Assembly (NCBI RefSeq): GCF_904848625.1
Contig: NZ_CAJHCP010000008.1
Coordinates: 397,820-461,819, forward strand
Source: Paraburkholderia metrosideri
GTDB lineage: Bacteria > Pseudomonadota > Gammaproteobacteria > Burkholderiales > Burkholderiaceae
Direction: 5' to 3'
DNA: 64,000 nt
Shown: positions 55,054 to 63,941 of the stretch, piece after piece
Position numbering within the stretch: position 1 is the stretch's first letter
How the letters are laid out: the number at the start of each line of letters is the position of its first letter
Notes under the pieces: model-generated
Seen by the model: the letters and a program-made list of their open reading frames with translations, nothing else
Database searches by the model: none
Told to the model about the DNA's origin: nothing
Translations under genes and position numbers: made by a program

Positions 55054-56067
55054 GTGCAACCCGATCTCGAGATCGTGGCCGTACGCCGCGACGAATCGTT
55101 CAAAGTGTGGTCGCATGGTTATCCGTACCGGACGGTGCGCTGGCACTTTCATCCGGAATACGAAATTCATCTGATTGTGGCGACGACGGGCAAGATGTTC
55201 GTCGGCGATCACATCAGCAGCTTTGCGCCTGGCAATCTCGTGCTGATGGGGCCAAACCTGCCGCACAACTGGGTCAGCGACGTGCCGCAAGGCGAGTCGA
55301 TCACGCAACGCAATCTGGTCGTGCAATTCGGACAGGAGTTCGTGTCGAGTTGCATCGACAGTTTTCCTGAGTGGCGGCAAGTCGAAACTCTGCTCGCGGA
55401 CTCGCGGCGCGGGCTGTCGTTCGGTGCGCAGACCAGTGCGGCGATTTTTCCGCTGTTCCATGAATTGCTGGCCGCGCGTGGATTGCAGCGTCTGGTGTTG
55501 TTCATGTCGATGCTCGAAATCCTGATGAACGCGGAAGATCGCGAGACGCTGGCAAGTCCTGCGTATCAGGCGGACCCGACGGGTTTTGCATCGACCCGTA
55601 TCAATCATGTGCTGTCGTATATCGGCAAGAATCTCGCGAATGAATTGCGCGAGTCCGATCTCGCGCAACTCGCCGGCCAAAGTGTGAGTGCGTTCTCGCG
55701 ATATTTCCGCCGGCATACCGGCTTACCCTTCGTTCAATACGTGAACCGTATGCGCATCAACCTCGCGTGTCAGTTGCTGACCGACGACGATCTCAGCGTC
55801 ACCGATATCTGTTTCAAGGCGGGCTTCAACAACCTGTCGAATTTCAACCGGCAATTTCTGGCGGTGAAGGGCATGGCGCCGTCGAAATTCCGCCGCTATC
55901 AGCAACTGAACGACGCGAGCCGCGATGCGTCCGAAGAAGCCGCCGCCCGTGGCGCAGGTATCGACGATGCACCGGCCATCGTGCTTGCGCCTGGCTTGCC
56001 GCCCAATGTTGCCGCCGCGTATCCACCGCTAAAGCGCGCCCCGGCTAATCAGCGGCCATCCAACTGA
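55054..56067 (+). CDS. AraC-family transcriptional regulator
   Basis: A 337-residue regulator. The N-terminal cupin-like sensor domain includes RWHFHPEYEIHLI and FAPGNLVLMGPNLPHNWVSD. The C-terminal double HTH lies at about residues 190-290 (LAQLAGQSVSAFSRYFRRHT, then CFKAGFNNLSNFNRQF). A Pro/Ala-rich tail follows. GTG at 55054, preceded by GGAGG, is the start. It precedes the second polyol operon on the same strand and probably activates it in response to the imported sugar alcohol. Confidence 0.9.
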   Translation: MQPDLEIVAVRRDESFKVWSHGYPYRTVRWHFHPEYEIHLIVATTGKMFVGDHISSFAPGNLVLMGPNLPHNWVSDVPQGESITQRNLVVQFGQEFVSSCIDSFPEWRQVETLLADSRRGLSFGAQTSAAIFPLFHELLAARGLQRLVLFMSMLEILMNAEDRETLASPAYQADPTGFASTRINHVLSYIGKNLANELRESDLAQLAGQSVSAFSRYFRRHTGLPFVQYVNRMRINLACQLLTDDDLSVTDICFKAGFNNLSNFNRQFLAVKGMAPSKFRRYQQLNDASRDASEEAAARGAGIDDAPAIVLAPGLPPNVAAAYPPLKRAPANQRPSN

Positions 56068-56203
56068 TTCATGTAGTCCATGTAGCGTAGTTCGCGCGCC
56101 TGGCCTGTAGCCGAAGCGCTTTACTTCACCCCGCGTTCGACACGTATCGCGCCGTCCCAGGACAGCGTGAGGGACGCGTTCAACCTTAATAACGGAGACA
56201 ACC

Positions 56204-57166
56204 ATGACGCAATTCCCTCAACAGCCTTCACAGCGGATCACGATGAAGAGTTTCGCACGCAATACGGCGGCTTTCGCGACCCTCGCATTGGGTCTGTCGT
56301 TTATCGCCGCGCCGGCTGCACAGGCCGCGCCGCTGAAAATCGGCATGACGTTTCAGGAATTGAATAATCCGTACTTCGTGACCATGCAGAAGGCGTTAAA
56401 CGACGCGGCCGCATCGATCGGCGCGACGGTGGTCGTCACCGATGCGCATCACGACGTCAGCAAACAGGTCAGCGACGTCGAAGATATGTTGCAGAAGAAG
56501 ATCGACATCCTGCTCGTGAATCCGACCGACACGACCGGCATTCAATCGGCGGTGACATCGGCGAAAAAAGCGGGCGTGATCGTGGTGGCAGTCGATGCGA
56601 ATGCAAATGGTCCGGTCGATTCGTTCGTCGGCTCGAAGAATTACGACGCCGGTGAAATGGCCTGCGATTACCTTGCGAAATCGATTGGCGGCAGCGGTGA
56701 AGTCGCGATTCTCGACGGCATTCCGGTGGTGCCGATTCTCGAACGCGTACGCGGTTGCAAAGCGGCGCTCGCGAAAGTGCCCGGTGTGAAGATCGTGGAT
56801 ACGCAGAACGGTAAGCAGGAACGTGCGACCGCGTTGTCCGTCACCGAGAACATGATTCAGGCGCATCCTAACCTCAAGGGGATTTTCAGCGTGAATGACG
56901 GCGGATCGATGGGCGCGTTGTCTGCCATCGAATCGTCGGGTAAGGACATCAAGCTGACGAGCGTCGACGGAGCGCCGGAAGCCATCGCCGCGATCCAGAA
57001 GCCGAATTCGAAATTCGTCGAGACGTCTGCACAATTTCCGGCTGACCAGGTGCGGATCGCGCTCGGCATTGCACTCGCCAAGAAGTGGGGCGCCAATGTG
57101 CCGAAGACCATTCCGGTCGACGTGAAGATGATCGACAAGAGCAATGCCAAGGGCTTTAGCTGGTAA
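56204..57166 (+). CDS. Sugar ABC transporter substrate-binding protein (RbsB type)
   Basis: A 320-residue periplasmic protein. The signal peptide ends at about residue 41 (APAAQAAP), and the mature part starts KIGMTFQELNNPYFVTMQKA, the pentose-binding signature. Residues such as NPTDTTGIQSAV and TSVDGAPEAIAAIQ line the sugar site of the family. The ATG at 56204 has an ACGGAGAC site, but an inner ATG at 56243 is also plausible. With the next two genes it makes up an Rbs-type importer. Confidence 0.9.
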   Translation: MTQFPQQPSQRITMKSFARNTAAFATLALGLSFIAAPAAQAAPLKIGMTFQELNNPYFVTMQKALNDAAASIGATVVVTDAHHDVSKQVSDVEDMLQKKIDILLVNPTDTTGIQSAVTSAKKAGVIVVAVDANANGPVDSFVGSKNYDAGEMACDYLAKSIGGSGEVAILDGIPVVPILERVRGCKAALAKVPGVKIVDTQNGKQERATALSVTENMIQAHPNLKGIFSVNDGGSMGALSAIESSGKDIKLTSVDGAPEAIAAIQKPNSKFVETSAQFPADQVRIALGIALAKKWGANVPKTIPVDVKMIDKSNAKGFSW

Positions 57167-57227
57167 CGCGAAGGCCGGTTGCCGCGCTTCGTTTCACGCA
57201 CGGCAACCGGCAGCAGAGGAGGACCCG

Positions 57228-58748
57228 ATGGACACCATTCTCAAACTCGACAACATCACCAAAAGCTTTCCGGGTGTGAAGGCGCTGCAAGGCATTCACC
57301 TGGAAATTGCACGCGGCGAGATTCACGCGCTGCTCGGCGAAAACGGCGCAGGCAAATCGACGCTGATGAAAATCCTGTGCGGCATCTATCAGCCGGACGA
57401 AGGCACGATCACGATCGACGGCGACGCGCGTCACTTCACGAACTATCACGACGCTGTCGCGGCGGGCGTTGGCATTGTGTTTCAGGAGTTCAGCCTGATT
57501 CCGTATCTGAACGCTGTGGAGAACATCTTCCTCGGCCGCGAAATGAAAAGCGGACTGGGCCTGCTCGAACGCGGCAAGATGCGGCGCGCGGCGGCGGCGA
57601 TTTTTCAGCGGCTCGGCGTGGCGGTCGATCTGTCGGTACCGATTCGTGAACTGTCGGTCGCACAGCAGCAGTTTGTCGAAATCGGCAAGGCGTTGTCGCT
57701 CGAAGCGCGCATTCTGATTCTCGACGAACCGACTGCGACGCTGACACCCGCCGAGGCCGGGCATCTATTCGCGATCATGCGCGATCTCAAGACGCAGGGT
57801 GTCGCGATGATCTTTATCTCGCATCACCTCGAAGAGATTTTCGAAGTGTGCGACCGCATTACGGTGTTGCGCGACGGTCAGTACGTCGGCATGACCGAAG
57901 TCGCGGAATCCGACGTCGGGCATCTCGTGCAGATGATGGTGGGACGCAGGATCGAAAGCAGCTTTCCGCCGAAGCCGCCATTGCGGGCCGACGCGAAGAT
58001 CGTGCTGGATGTCAGGAAACTGCAATTGCTCAAGGACAGTCCCGAGTTGAGTTTCACGCTGCGTGAAGGCGAAATTCTCGGCTTCGCGGGACTGGTCGGC
58101 TCGGGCCGCACAGAAACTGCGCTCGCGGTGATCGGCGCAGACCCGGCTCACGTGAAGGAGATTCGCGTCAACGGAGCGTCCGCGAAGCTTTCCGATCCCG
58201 CCGATGCATTGCGCGCCGGTGTCGGCATCCTGCCTGAAAGCCGCAAGACCGAAGGGCTGATTACCGACTTCTCGATCAAGCAGAACATCTCGATCAACAA
58301 CCTCGGTAAATATCGGTCGCTGCGTTTTTTCATCGATCAGCGCAGTGAAGCGCGCGCGACCGCCGACATCATGAAACGCGTCGGCGTCAAAGCGCCGACG
58401 ATGCACACCGAAGTCGCGACGCTCTCCGGCGGCAATCAGCAGAAAGTCGTGATTGCGCGCTGGCTGAATCACCACACCAACATCCTGATCTTCGATGAAC
58501 CGACACGCGGCATCGACGTCGGCGCCAAAGCCGAAATCTATCTGCTGATGCGCGAACTCACCGAGCGTGGCTACTCGATCATCATGATCTCGTCCGAATT
58601 GCCGGAGATCGTCGGCATGTGCGACCGCGTCGCCGTGTTCCGGCAGGGACGCATCGAAGCGATGCTCGAAGGCGACGCGATCGACTCGAACGCCGTGATG
58701 ACTTATGCCACTGCCGGCGCCCTTGGAGCACCCCATGAACACGCCTAA
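57228..58748 (+). CDS. Sugar ABC transporter ATPase (RbsA type)
   Basis: A 506-residue two-domain ATPase. The first domain has Walker A GENGAGKST and ILDEPTATLTP. The second has the degenerate GLVGSGRTE Walker A and LSGGNQQKVVIARW with FDEPTRGIDVG. Such fused dimers energise Rbs/Xyl-type importers. GAGGAGG precedes the ATG at 57228. It overlaps the permease gene by 14 bp. Confidence 0.93.
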   Translation: MDTILKLDNITKSFPGVKALQGIHLEIARGEIHALLGENGAGKSTLMKILCGIYQPDEGTITIDGDARHFTNYHDAVAAGVGIVFQEFSLIPYLNAVENIFLGREMKSGLGLLERGKMRRAAAAIFQRLGVAVDLSVPIRELSVAQQQFVEIGKALSLEARILILDEPTATLTPAEAGHLFAIMRDLKTQGVAMIFISHHLEEIFEVCDRITVLRDGQYVGMTEVAESDVGHLVQMMVGRRIESSFPPKPPLRADAKIVLDVRKLQLLKDSPELSFTLREGEILGFAGLVGSGRTETALAVIGADPAHVKEIRVNGASAKLSDPADALRAGVGILPESRKTEGLITDFSIKQNISINNLGKYRSLRFFIDQRSEARATADIMKRVGVKAPTMHTEVATLSGGNQQKVVIARWLNHHTNILIFDEPTRGIDVGAKAEIYLLMRELTERGYSIIMISSELPEIVGMCDRVAVFRQGRIEAMLEGDAIDSNAVMTYATAGALGAPHEHA

Positions 58749-59742
58749 TCCTTCTTCTTCGCCGAAGACTTCGACGGTCAGTAGTGATACCCCAGGCGCG
58801 CCGGTGCGCTTCACGTGGGCCGCGTTAAAGCGTTCCACGTTGTTTTATCCGTTCATCGGGCTGCTGGCGGTTTGCATCGTCATGGTGTTCGCGAGCGACA
58901 GCTTTCTTTCGGCGGCGAATATCGAGAACGTGCTGCGTCAGGTGTCGATCAACGCGATCATTGCCGTCGGCATGACGTGCGTGATCCTCACTGGCGGTAT
59001 CGACCTCTCGGTGGGCTCGGTGATGGCATTGGCGGGCACCCTTGCCGCCGGTCTGATGGTCGCCGGAATGAATTCGGTGGCTGCGCTCGCAGTGGGCATC
59101 GCAGTCGGTTTGGGCTTCGGCGCCGCCAATGGCTTCTTCGTTGCGTTCGCCGGCATGCCGCCGATCATCGTCACGCTGGCGACCATGGGCATCGCCCGCG
59201 GTCTTGCATTGATCTACACAGGCGGCTATCCGATCGACGGCTTGCCCGACTGGGTCAGCTTCTTCGGCAGCGGCAAGATTCTCGGCATTCAGGCACCGGT
59301 CGTGATCATGGTGGTGATCTACGTGATCGCGTGGGTGCTGCTCGAACGCATGCCGTTCGGCCGCTATGTGTATGCGATTGGCGGCAATGAACAGGCGACG
59401 CGTTTATCCGGCGTGCGAGTAGCGCGGGTGAAGCTGATCGTCTACACGCTGGCCGGTTTGACTTCCGCGTTCGCCTCGATCGTCTTGACCGCGCGTTTGA
59501 TGAGCGGCCAGCCGAACGCGGGCGTCGGCTTCGAACTCGACGCGATTGCCGCGGTGGTGATGGGCGGCACGTCGATCTCCGGTGGCCGTGGTTCGATCAT
59601 CGGCACGTTGATCGGTGCGTTGCTGCTCGGCGTGCTGAACAACGGCCTGAACATGGTCGGCGTGAATCCGTATGTGCAGAACGTGATCAAGGGCGGAATC
59701 ATTCTGCTCGCGATCTACATTAGCCGCGACCGTAGAAAGTAA
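58735..59742 (+). CDS. Sugar ABC transporter permease (RbsC type)
   Basis: A 335-residue inner-membrane permease with eight to ten hydrophobic segments after a polar, Ser/Pro-rich N-terminus of 40 residues. Signature segments are VGMTCVILTGGIDLSVGSVM, GRYVYAIGGNEQATRLSGV and AAVVMGGTSISGGRGS, all typical of RbsC. The ATG at 58735 lies inside the end of the ATPase gene, so the two are coupled. Confidence 0.92.
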   Translation: MNTPNPSSSPKTSTVSSDTPGAPVRFTWAALKRSTLFYPFIGLLAVCIVMVFASDSFLSAANIENVLRQVSINAIIAVGMTCVILTGGIDLSVGSVMALAGTLAAGLMVAGMNSVAALAVGIAVGLGFGAANGFFVAFAGMPPIIVTLATMGIARGLALIYTGGYPIDGLPDWVSFFGSGKILGIQAPVVIMVVIYVIAWVLLERMPFGRYVYAIGGNEQATRLSGVRVARVKLIVYTLAGLTSAFASIVLTARLMSGQPNAGVGFELDAIAAVVMGGTSISGGRGSIIGTLIGALLLGVLNNGLNMVGVNPYVQNVIKGGIILLAIYISRDRRK

Positions 59743-59775
59743 TTTTCCCTCGACTCTTTTTAGCAGGACCATGCA

Positions 59776-60864
59776 ATGACGACTCAATCCGACAAAGAGA
59801 ACATGACCGCCATCGTCTGTCACGCGCCGAAAGATTATCGCGTCGAACAGGTGTCGAAACCGAAGGCCCGTGCGCACGAACTGGTGATCCGCATCGCGGC
59901 GTGCGGCATTTGCGCGAGCGACTGCAAATGCCATTCGGGCGCAAAAATGTTCTGGGGCGGCCCGAGCCCGTGGGTCAAAGCACCGGTGATTCCGGGTCAT
60001 GAATTCTTCGGCTATGTCGAAGAAATCGGCGAAGGCGCAGCCGAACATTTCGGCGTCGAGAAGGGCGACCGTGTGATCGCCGAACAGATTGTGCCGTGTG
60101 GTAAGTGCCGTTATTGCAAATCCGGCAAATACTGGATGTGCGAAGTGCACAACATCTTCGGCTTCCAGCGCGAAGTGGCGGACGGCGGCATGGCCGAATA
60201 CATGCGCATTCCGCCGACCGCGATTGTTCACAAGATTCCCGACGGCATTTCTCTCGAAGACGCCGCGATTATCGAGCCGCTTGCGTGCGCGATTCACACC
60301 GTCAATCGCGGCGATCTGCAACTCGACGACGTGGTGGTGATTGCAGGCGCCGGACCGCTCGGATTGATGATGACGCAAGTCGCGCATCTGAAAACGCCGA
60401 AGAAACTGGTGGTGATCGATCTGGTGGAAGAGCGCCTTGCGTTGGCGCGCGAATACGGTGCGGACGTGACCATCAATCCGAAAGAGCAGGATGCGTTGGC
60501 GATTATCCACTCGCTGACGGACGGCTACGGCTGCGATGTGTATATTGAAACGACCGGCGCGCCAATTGGCGTCAACCAGGGGATGGACCTGATTCGCAAG
60601 CTCGGGCGCTTTGTCGAGTTTTCAGTGTTCGGTGCGGAGACGACACTCGACTGGTCGGTGATCGGCGACCGCAAGGAGCTCGACGTGCGCGGCGCGCATC
60701 TGGGGCCGTACTGCTATCCGATTGCAATCGATCTGCTGGCACGCGGGCTCGTCACGTCGAAAGGCATCGTCACGCATGGCTTTTCGCTGGAAGAGTGGGA
60801 CGAGGCGATCAGCATCGCGAATTCGCTCGATTCGATCAAGGTACTGCTGAAGCCTCGCGGGTGA
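59776..60864 (+). CDS. Zinc-dependent polyol dehydrogenase (erythritol/L-threitol type)
   Basis: A 362-residue medium-chain dehydrogenase. Catalytic zinc residues are Cys46 (CGICASD) and His75/Glu76 (PGHEFFG). Structural zinc cysteines are at 108, 111, 114 and 122. The NAD motif is GAGPLGLMM. The subgroup looks like the erythritol/L-threitol dehydrogenases; ribitol, xylitol or sorbitol are alternative substrates. It follows the importer directly, so its substrate is most likely what the importer brings in. Confidence 0.85.
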   Translation: MTTQSDKENMTAIVCHAPKDYRVEQVSKPKARAHELVIRIAACGICASDCKCHSGAKMFWGGPSPWVKAPVIPGHEFFGYVEEIGEGAAEHFGVEKGDRVIAEQIVPCGKCRYCKSGKYWMCEVHNIFGFQREVADGGMAEYMRIPPTAIVHKIPDGISLEDAAIIEPLACAIHTVNRGDLQLDDVVVIAGAGPLGLMMTQVAHLKTPKKLVVIDLVEERLALAREYGADVTINPKEQDALAIIHSLTDGYGCDVYIETTGAPIGVNQGMDLIRKLGRFVEFSVFGAETTLDWSVIGDRKELDVRGAHLGPYCYPIAIDLLARGLVTSKGIVTHGFSLEEWDEAISIANSLDSIKVLLKPRG

Positions 60865-60918
60865 GCTTTCTGCGCAGTGCGCAGCACGAGGATCAGCGGA
60901 CTATAAAACGGAGACTGT

Positions 60919-62463
60919 ATGGACTACGTCATCGGCGTCGACATCGGCACGCAGAGCACCAAGGCGCTGCTGGTCGATCAGCATGGCACGATCATCGCGC
61001 AACATGCGTCGAGCTATCAGCCGGATACGCCCAAGCCGCTATGGGCTGAACAATGGCCGGCCGTGTGGCTGAAGGCGGTGGTGGAGTGCATCGCCGCGTG
61101 CGTCTCCAAGGGGAAACAGGCGGGCGTCGCGGCGAAGTCGATCAAGGCCTTATGCGTGAGCAGTCTTTACGGTGGCTCGGGCATTCCGGTCGACAGCGAA
61201 ATGCGGCCGCTCGCGCCATGCCTGATCTGGATGGATCGCCGTGCAACGCGCGAGGTCGAATGGGTGCGCGAGAACGTCGATCTCGAACGGCTCTATACGA
61301 TCACCGGCAACGGCGTGGACAGTTACTACGGCTACACGAAGATGTTGTGGCTGCGCGATCACGAGCCGGACGTGTGGGCGAAAACCCGCTATTTCCTGCC
61401 GCCGAATGCGTACGTGATCTACATGCTGACCGGCGAGGTCGCGGTCGATCATAGTTCGGCGGGCAACATCGGCGGCGTTTATGACATTGGCAAACGCGAC
61501 TGGTCCGACGAAGCGCTCGACATGCTCGGCATTCCCGCGACGATGATGCCGGAGCGGCTGGTCGAATCATCGGATGTCGTAGGCGGCCTGTTATCGCAAT
61601 GGACGGAGCAACTCGGACTCGATGCAGGCACCGCGATCGTCGCGGGCGGCGTGGATGCGGCGATGGCCACGTTTGCGGCCGGCGTCACGCGAGCGGGGCA
61701 ACATGTCGCGATGATCGGCACGAGCATGTGCTGGGGCTACATCAATCAATCCGTCGACGCGCGGCACGGGTTGATCAGCATGCCGCACGTATTCAACGGG
61801 CAGCACGATATCTATGTGTTTGGCGGCGCGATTACGGCGGGTGCATCGGTCACCTGGTATCGCGAGCAGTTCTGCCAGGCCGAGATCGAAGCCGCGCGCG
61901 CGACGCCGCATGGCGATGCACACCGTTTGCTGGAAGAGTCCGCGGACAAGGTGCCGGCCGGCTCGGATGGCGTAATGTTTCTGCCGTATCTGATGGGCGA
62001 GCGCAGTCCTGTGTGGGACGCCAAAGCGAGCGGCGCATTCGTTGGCTTGAGCCTGTTTCATACGCGTGCGCATCTGTATCGCGCGGTGCTGGAGGGCGTG
62101 TCGTTTGCGTTGAAGCACAACATCGAAGCGGGACGCAAAGGCGCGCAATCGCTCGATGACAAACTGATTGTCGTCGGCGGCGCCGCGCATTCCGATTTGT
62201 GGATGCAGATTATCGCGGACATCACCGGCTATCCGGTCTACACGATCGAGCAGGATGTCGAAGCAGCGATGGGTGCGGCGTTACTTGCAGCGGTGGGCAT
62301 CGGCCTGGTTTCGCGTGAAGACGCGCAACGCGGCTGGGTGACGCTGGTCGAACGCGCGCAACCCGATGCTGTGCGAATGACGTTATACGAGCAGCGCTTC
62401 GGCGTTTATACGGATCTCTATCCGGCCTTGAAGCCGGTCATGCATCGGTTGCAATCATCATGA
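60919..62463 (+). CDS. FGGY-family carbohydrate kinase
   Basis: A 514-residue kinase. The first ATPase motif is VIGVDIGTQSTKALLVDQHG; PCLIWMDRRA, GTSMCWGYI, LPYLMGERSPVWD and the C-terminal VVGGAAHSDLWMQ follow. It is full-length. Within the family it is closer to xylulose/ribulose-type kinases than to glycerol kinase, and a ketose made by the neighbouring dehydrogenases is the likely substrate (for example L-xylulose or erythrulose). It overlaps the SDR gene by 4 bp (ATGA). Confidence 0.9.
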   Translation: MDYVIGVDIGTQSTKALLVDQHGTIIAQHASSYQPDTPKPLWAEQWPAVWLKAVVECIAACVSKGKQAGVAAKSIKALCVSSLYGGSGIPVDSEMRPLAPCLIWMDRRATREVEWVRENVDLERLYTITGNGVDSYYGYTKMLWLRDHEPDVWAKTRYFLPPNAYVIYMLTGEVAVDHSSAGNIGGVYDIGKRDWSDEALDMLGIPATMMPERLVESSDVVGGLLSQWTEQLGLDAGTAIVAGGVDAAMATFAAGVTRAGQHVAMIGTSMCWGYINQSVDARHGLISMPHVFNGQHDIYVFGGAITAGASVTWYREQFCQAEIEAARATPHGDAHRLLEESADKVPAGSDGVMFLPYLMGERSPVWDAKASGAFVGLSLFHTRAHLYRAVLEGVSFALKHNIEAGRKGAQSLDDKLIVVGGAAHSDLWMQIIADITGYPVYTIEQDVEAAMGAALLAAVGIGLVSREDAQRGWVTLVERAQPDAVRMTLYEQRFGVYTDLYPALKPVMHRLQSS

Positions 62464-63197
62464 ATGCTACTTTCGATTTTTCTGGCCGCTCGATTCTCGT
62501 CACCGGCGCATCGAGCGGGATTGGGCGCGCGACCGTCGAAGCGTTATGCGCTGCAGGCGCGAATGTCGTTGCGGCCGCGCGTAACGTGAACGAACTCGCG
62601 CGGCTCGCGGAGGAAACCGGTTGCGAACCGTTGGTGCTCGACGTTAGTGACGAAGCGGCGATTGACGATGCGTTGGGGTCGCTCGAAGCGTTCGACGGCC
62701 TTGTGAATTGCGCGGGCATTGCGCTGCTCGAGCGGGCGGTGGATACGACGGCGGCGAGTTTCGATCGGGTGATGGCGGTGAATGCGCGCGGTGCGGTGCT
62801 GGTTGCCAAACATGTCGCGCGCGGGATGATCGAAGCCAGGCGCTCGGGCAGTATTGTGAATGTGTCGAGTCAGGCTGCGCTAGTCGCGCTGGATGATCAT
62901 TTGAGTTATTCGGCTTCCAAGGCGGCGATGGATGCGGTGACGCGTGCTCTTTGTATTGAGTTGGGGCCGTTTGGGATTCGTGTGAATAGCGTTAATCCTA
63001 CGGTGACGTTAACGCCGATGGCGGTGCTTGCGTGGAGTGATCCTGTTAAGCGTGATCCTGCTTTGAAGGCGATTCCTTTGGGGCGGTTTGCTGAGTCGGG
63101 CGAAGTGGCTGCGCCGATTATGTTTTTATTGAGTGATGCGGCTTCGATGATTAGTGGGGTGGCTTTGGCGATTGATGGGGGGTATACCGTGAGGTGA
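62460..63197 (+). CDS. SDR oxidoreductase resembling L-xylulose reductase
   Basis: A 245-residue short-chain dehydrogenase: TGASSGIG at residues 15-22, a CAG in place of the usual NAG, and YSASK for catalysis. The C-terminal half strongly resembles animal L-xylulose reductase (VNPTVTLTPMAVLAWSDP, then IPLGRFAE and FLLSDAASMISG). This suggests xylitol/L-xylulose or a similar polyol/ketose pair as substrate. The 3' third (from about 62930) has many T-ending codons, unlike the first part of the gene and the neighbours. It ends the operon. Confidence 0.88.
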   Translation: MNATFDFSGRSILVTGASSGIGRATVEALCAAGANVVAAARNVNELARLAEETGCEPLVLDVSDEAAIDDALGSLEAFDGLVNCAGIALLERAVDTTAASFDRVMAVNARGAVLVAKHVARGMIEARRSGSIVNVSSQAALVALDDHLSYSASKAAMDAVTRALCIELGPFGIRVNSVNPTVTLTPMAVLAWSDPVKRDPALKAIPLGRFAESGEVAAPIMFLLSDAASMISGVALAIDGGYTVR

Positions 63198-63236
63198 GTT
63201 TTGAGGGTGGTTTTTTTGGCTGGGAGCCGCCTTCGG

Positions 63237-63898
63237 TGTGTTCTTTGGGCGTTGGCCTCTCCTTGCTTTCACGGTGGTCTATTGGCGTTGCCCCTGTGCA
63301 GGGCGGCAGTTGGTTTTGGTTGTGTTCTACGGGCGTTGGCCTTTCCTTGTGTTCACGGTGGTCTATTAGCACTGCCCCTGTGCGGGGCGGCACTCACTTT
63401 CTTTGCCGCCGCAAAGAAAGTAAGCAAAGAAAGCGGGCTCACACCGCTAGCTCATAAGTGGGTCCCCTGGCTTGGAGGGGGCTGTGGTGCATCTGGAATC
63501 AGTGCTTTCGCGCACTCCGCATTCGTGGCAAGTTGCCCGATGGCTGGATGCTTTGGTCGGGCGCCGCCTTGCTTGTGTTCCATGGGCGTTGGCCTTTCCT
63601 TGAATTCACGGTGGTCTATTAGCATTGCCCCTGTGCGGGGCGGCACTCACTTTCTTTGCCGCCGCAAAGAAAGTAAGCAAAGAAAGCGGGCTCACCCCGC
63701 TAGTTCTTAAGTGGGTCCCCTGGCTTGGAGGGGGCAGTGGTACATCTGGAATCGGTGCTCCCGCGCACTCCGCGTTCGTGGCAAGTTGCCCGATGGCTGG
63801 ATGCTTTGGTCGGGCGCCGCCTTGGGTGTGTTCTTTGGGCGTTGGCCTTTCCTTGTGTTCACGGTGGTCTATTAGCACTGCCCCTGTGCGGGGGCCTA
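63237..63898 (+). repeat. Tandem 253-bp intergenic repeat with hairpins
   Basis: Units starting TGTGTTC lie at 63237 (short, 84 bp), 63321 (253 bp), 63574 (253 bp) and 63827 (cut at about 63898). Each full unit contains a GCCCC/GGGGC hairpin and CTTTCTTTGC (63397-63406 in unit 1), which can pair with either of two GCAAAGAAAG copies (63411-63420 and 63424-63433). Open frames in both strands across the array are by-products of the repeat. No gene is called between 63198 and 63941. I recall similar repeats scattered in Paraburkholderia genomes. Confidence 0.88.
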
Positions 63899-63941
63899 TC
63901 CGTAATTTCGTGGGCGAGGCATATCATGAAGGATGAAGATC

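Noticed and set aside
56070..56085. CATGTAG direct repeat ahead of the second polyol operon as an AraC site
   Set aside because: The copies are only 9 bp apart, less than expected for AraC-type half-sites, and the first overlaps the end of the regulator region; too weak to call.
63201..63710. 169-codon open frame and others in the tandem repeat
   Set aside because: The translation repeats with the DNA unit and several frames are open at once; this is repeat sequence, not a gene.
63237..63898. CRISPR array
   Set aside because: The period is 253 bp with near-identical full units and no short repeats with unique spacers; no cas genes are present.
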